Assembly: GCA_035292425.1 (NCBI GenBank)
Contig: DATDQD010000216.1
Span: 1-14,126 of the forward strand
DNA from: SZUA-254 sp035292425
GTDB lineage: Bacteria; Bacteroidota; Ignavibacteria; UBA10030; SZUA-254
Direction: 5' to 3'
Length of the DNA: 14,126 bases
Shown: piece after piece, positions 13,839 to 14,126 of the stretch
How the letters are laid out: every line of letters begins with the position of its first letter
How positions within the stretch are numbered: the first letter of the stretch is position 1
Notes under the pieces: model-generated
Databases searched by the model: none
What the model saw: the letters and a program-made list of their open reading frames with translations, nothing else
What the model was told of the DNA's origin: nothing
Made by a program: the position numbers and the translations under genes

Positions 13839-13867
13839 TTGATTCTCCCTCCGGAAAAGGCTATATT
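13839..13867 (+). promoter_or_regulatory. sigma-70-type promoter upstream of larB
   Basis: TTGATT (13839-13844) and TATATT (13862-13867) are separated by exactly 17 bases in the 139-base divergent region between plsY and larB. Transcription would start near 13874, about 60 bases before the larB GTG. The plsY side of the same region is GC-rich, with a twice-occurring GCCGGGGTCG (within 13803-13825), and shows no obvious minus-strand promoter. Confidence 0.55.
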
Positions 13868-13934
13868 TCTGCGCCTTTTTTAGCACCGCGCGCATTCCTT
13901 CACCCGTCAATCAGCCCGGAAGTGTGATAGAAGA

Positions 13935-14126
13935 GTGACAAAGACTGAGATACAGCGCCTCCTGAAAGAATTCAAGCAGGGGAAGATTTCGGAATCGGAG
14001 GTCGTGCGGGCGATCGCATCGCTCCGGACGGAGTCGCTCGGCTTCGCCGCCGTCGACCATCACCGGCAGTTGAGGCACGGGTTCCCCGAGGTGATATTCT
14101 GCGAGGGGAAGACGCCGGCGCAGACC
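13935..14126 (+). CDS. larB: LarB, nickel-pincer cofactor biosynthesis (5' part, cut by window end)
   Basis: The first 64 codons of a gene running off the window edge. The N-terminal sequence (LLKEFKQGKISESEVVRAI, then LGFAAVDHHRQLRHGFPEVI and CEGKTPAQT) matches the start of LarB proteins, where a short helical segment and the DHHRxLRxGFPEVxxxEGKT motif precede an AIR-carboxylase (PurE)-like domain. LarB carboxylates and hydrolyses nicotinic acid adenine dinucleotide to the dicarboxylated mononucleotide, the first step to the nickel-pincer nucleotide used by lactate racemase and related racemases/epimerases. The start is a GTG at 13935 with only a weak AGAAGA upstream; no in-frame ATG precedes it. 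The catalytic domain is outside the window, and larC/larE may follow downstream. Confidence 0.85.
   Translation, partial: MTKTEIQRLLKEFKQGKISESEVVRAIASLRTESLGFAAVDHHRQLRHGFPEVIFCEGKTPAQT

Noticed and set aside
13443..13910. A 155-codon minus-strand frame covering the plsY 5' end and upstream.
   Set aside because: It is out of frame with the PlsY motifs and has no recognisable sequence.
1..14126. CRISPR arrays, tRNAs, insertion sequences, phage genes.
   Set aside because: No repeat-spacer pattern, cloverleaf, transposase or integrase was seen; the toxin-antitoxin remnant is the only mobile-type trace.

Overview
The window (about 60% G+C) looks like chromosomal DNA from a high-GC member of the Bacteroidota/Ignavibacteriota/Chlorobiota assemblage (FCB group). 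The strongest clue is the protein at 5652-6581: it ends in a type IX secretion (T9SS) type A sorting domain beginning with the 'ALGQNYPNPFNPVTRI' signature that is abundant in Ignavibacteria and relatives. A FecI/FecR/TonB-receptor locus with an STN signalling domain, several lipoproteins and a two-gene transketolase fit the same group. The exact lineage cannot be fixed by eye.

Region 1 (27-6581) is a cell-surface signalling locus. An ECF sigma factor (minus strand) diverges from a tight five-gene plus-strand operon: a lipoprotein with a jelly-roll-like ligand-binding fold; a FecR-type membrane anti-sigma factor; a TonB-dependent receptor with an N-terminal STN domain; a second lipoprotein with a C-x2-C-x-C cysteine motif; and a T9SS-exported protein with two carboxypeptidase-regulatory-like domains. 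Gaps are 1, -29, -4 and 15 bases, so co-transcription and translational coupling are likely. By analogy with FecA/FecR/FecI, ligand on the receptor would signal through STN to FecR and release the sigma factor. No SusD homologue is present; the two lipoproteins occupy that niche. This is the most likely place for undescribed biology.

Region 2 (6602-8641) starts with a strong hairpin between convergent genes, followed by an NAD(P)-dependent aldehyde dehydrogenase (minus). Next comes a decayed type II toxin-antitoxin module (plus): a near-intact YefM/Phd-type antitoxin with an almost ideal sigma-70 promoter and an overlapping palindrome, followed by a RelE/YoeB-type toxin that has lost its ATG start and its C-terminal half. 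Its remains run into the 3' end of purB.

Region 3 (8614-13795, minus strand) is a housekeeping gene string in transcription order: plsY (acyl-phosphate:glycerol-3-phosphate acyltransferase), transketolase N-terminal subunit, transketolase C-terminal subunit, a membrane-anchored HtrA protease, and purB (adenylosuccinate lyase). Two junctions (tkt-N/tkt-C and htrA/purB) are ATGA overlaps.

Region 4 (13796-14126) is a divergent intergenic region with a good plus-strand promoter, then the first 64 codons of larB, the first gene of nickel-pincer nucleotide cofactor synthesis, cut by the window edge. No tRNA, rRNA, CRISPR array or insertion sequence was recognised. No gene-free stretch exceeds 150 bases.
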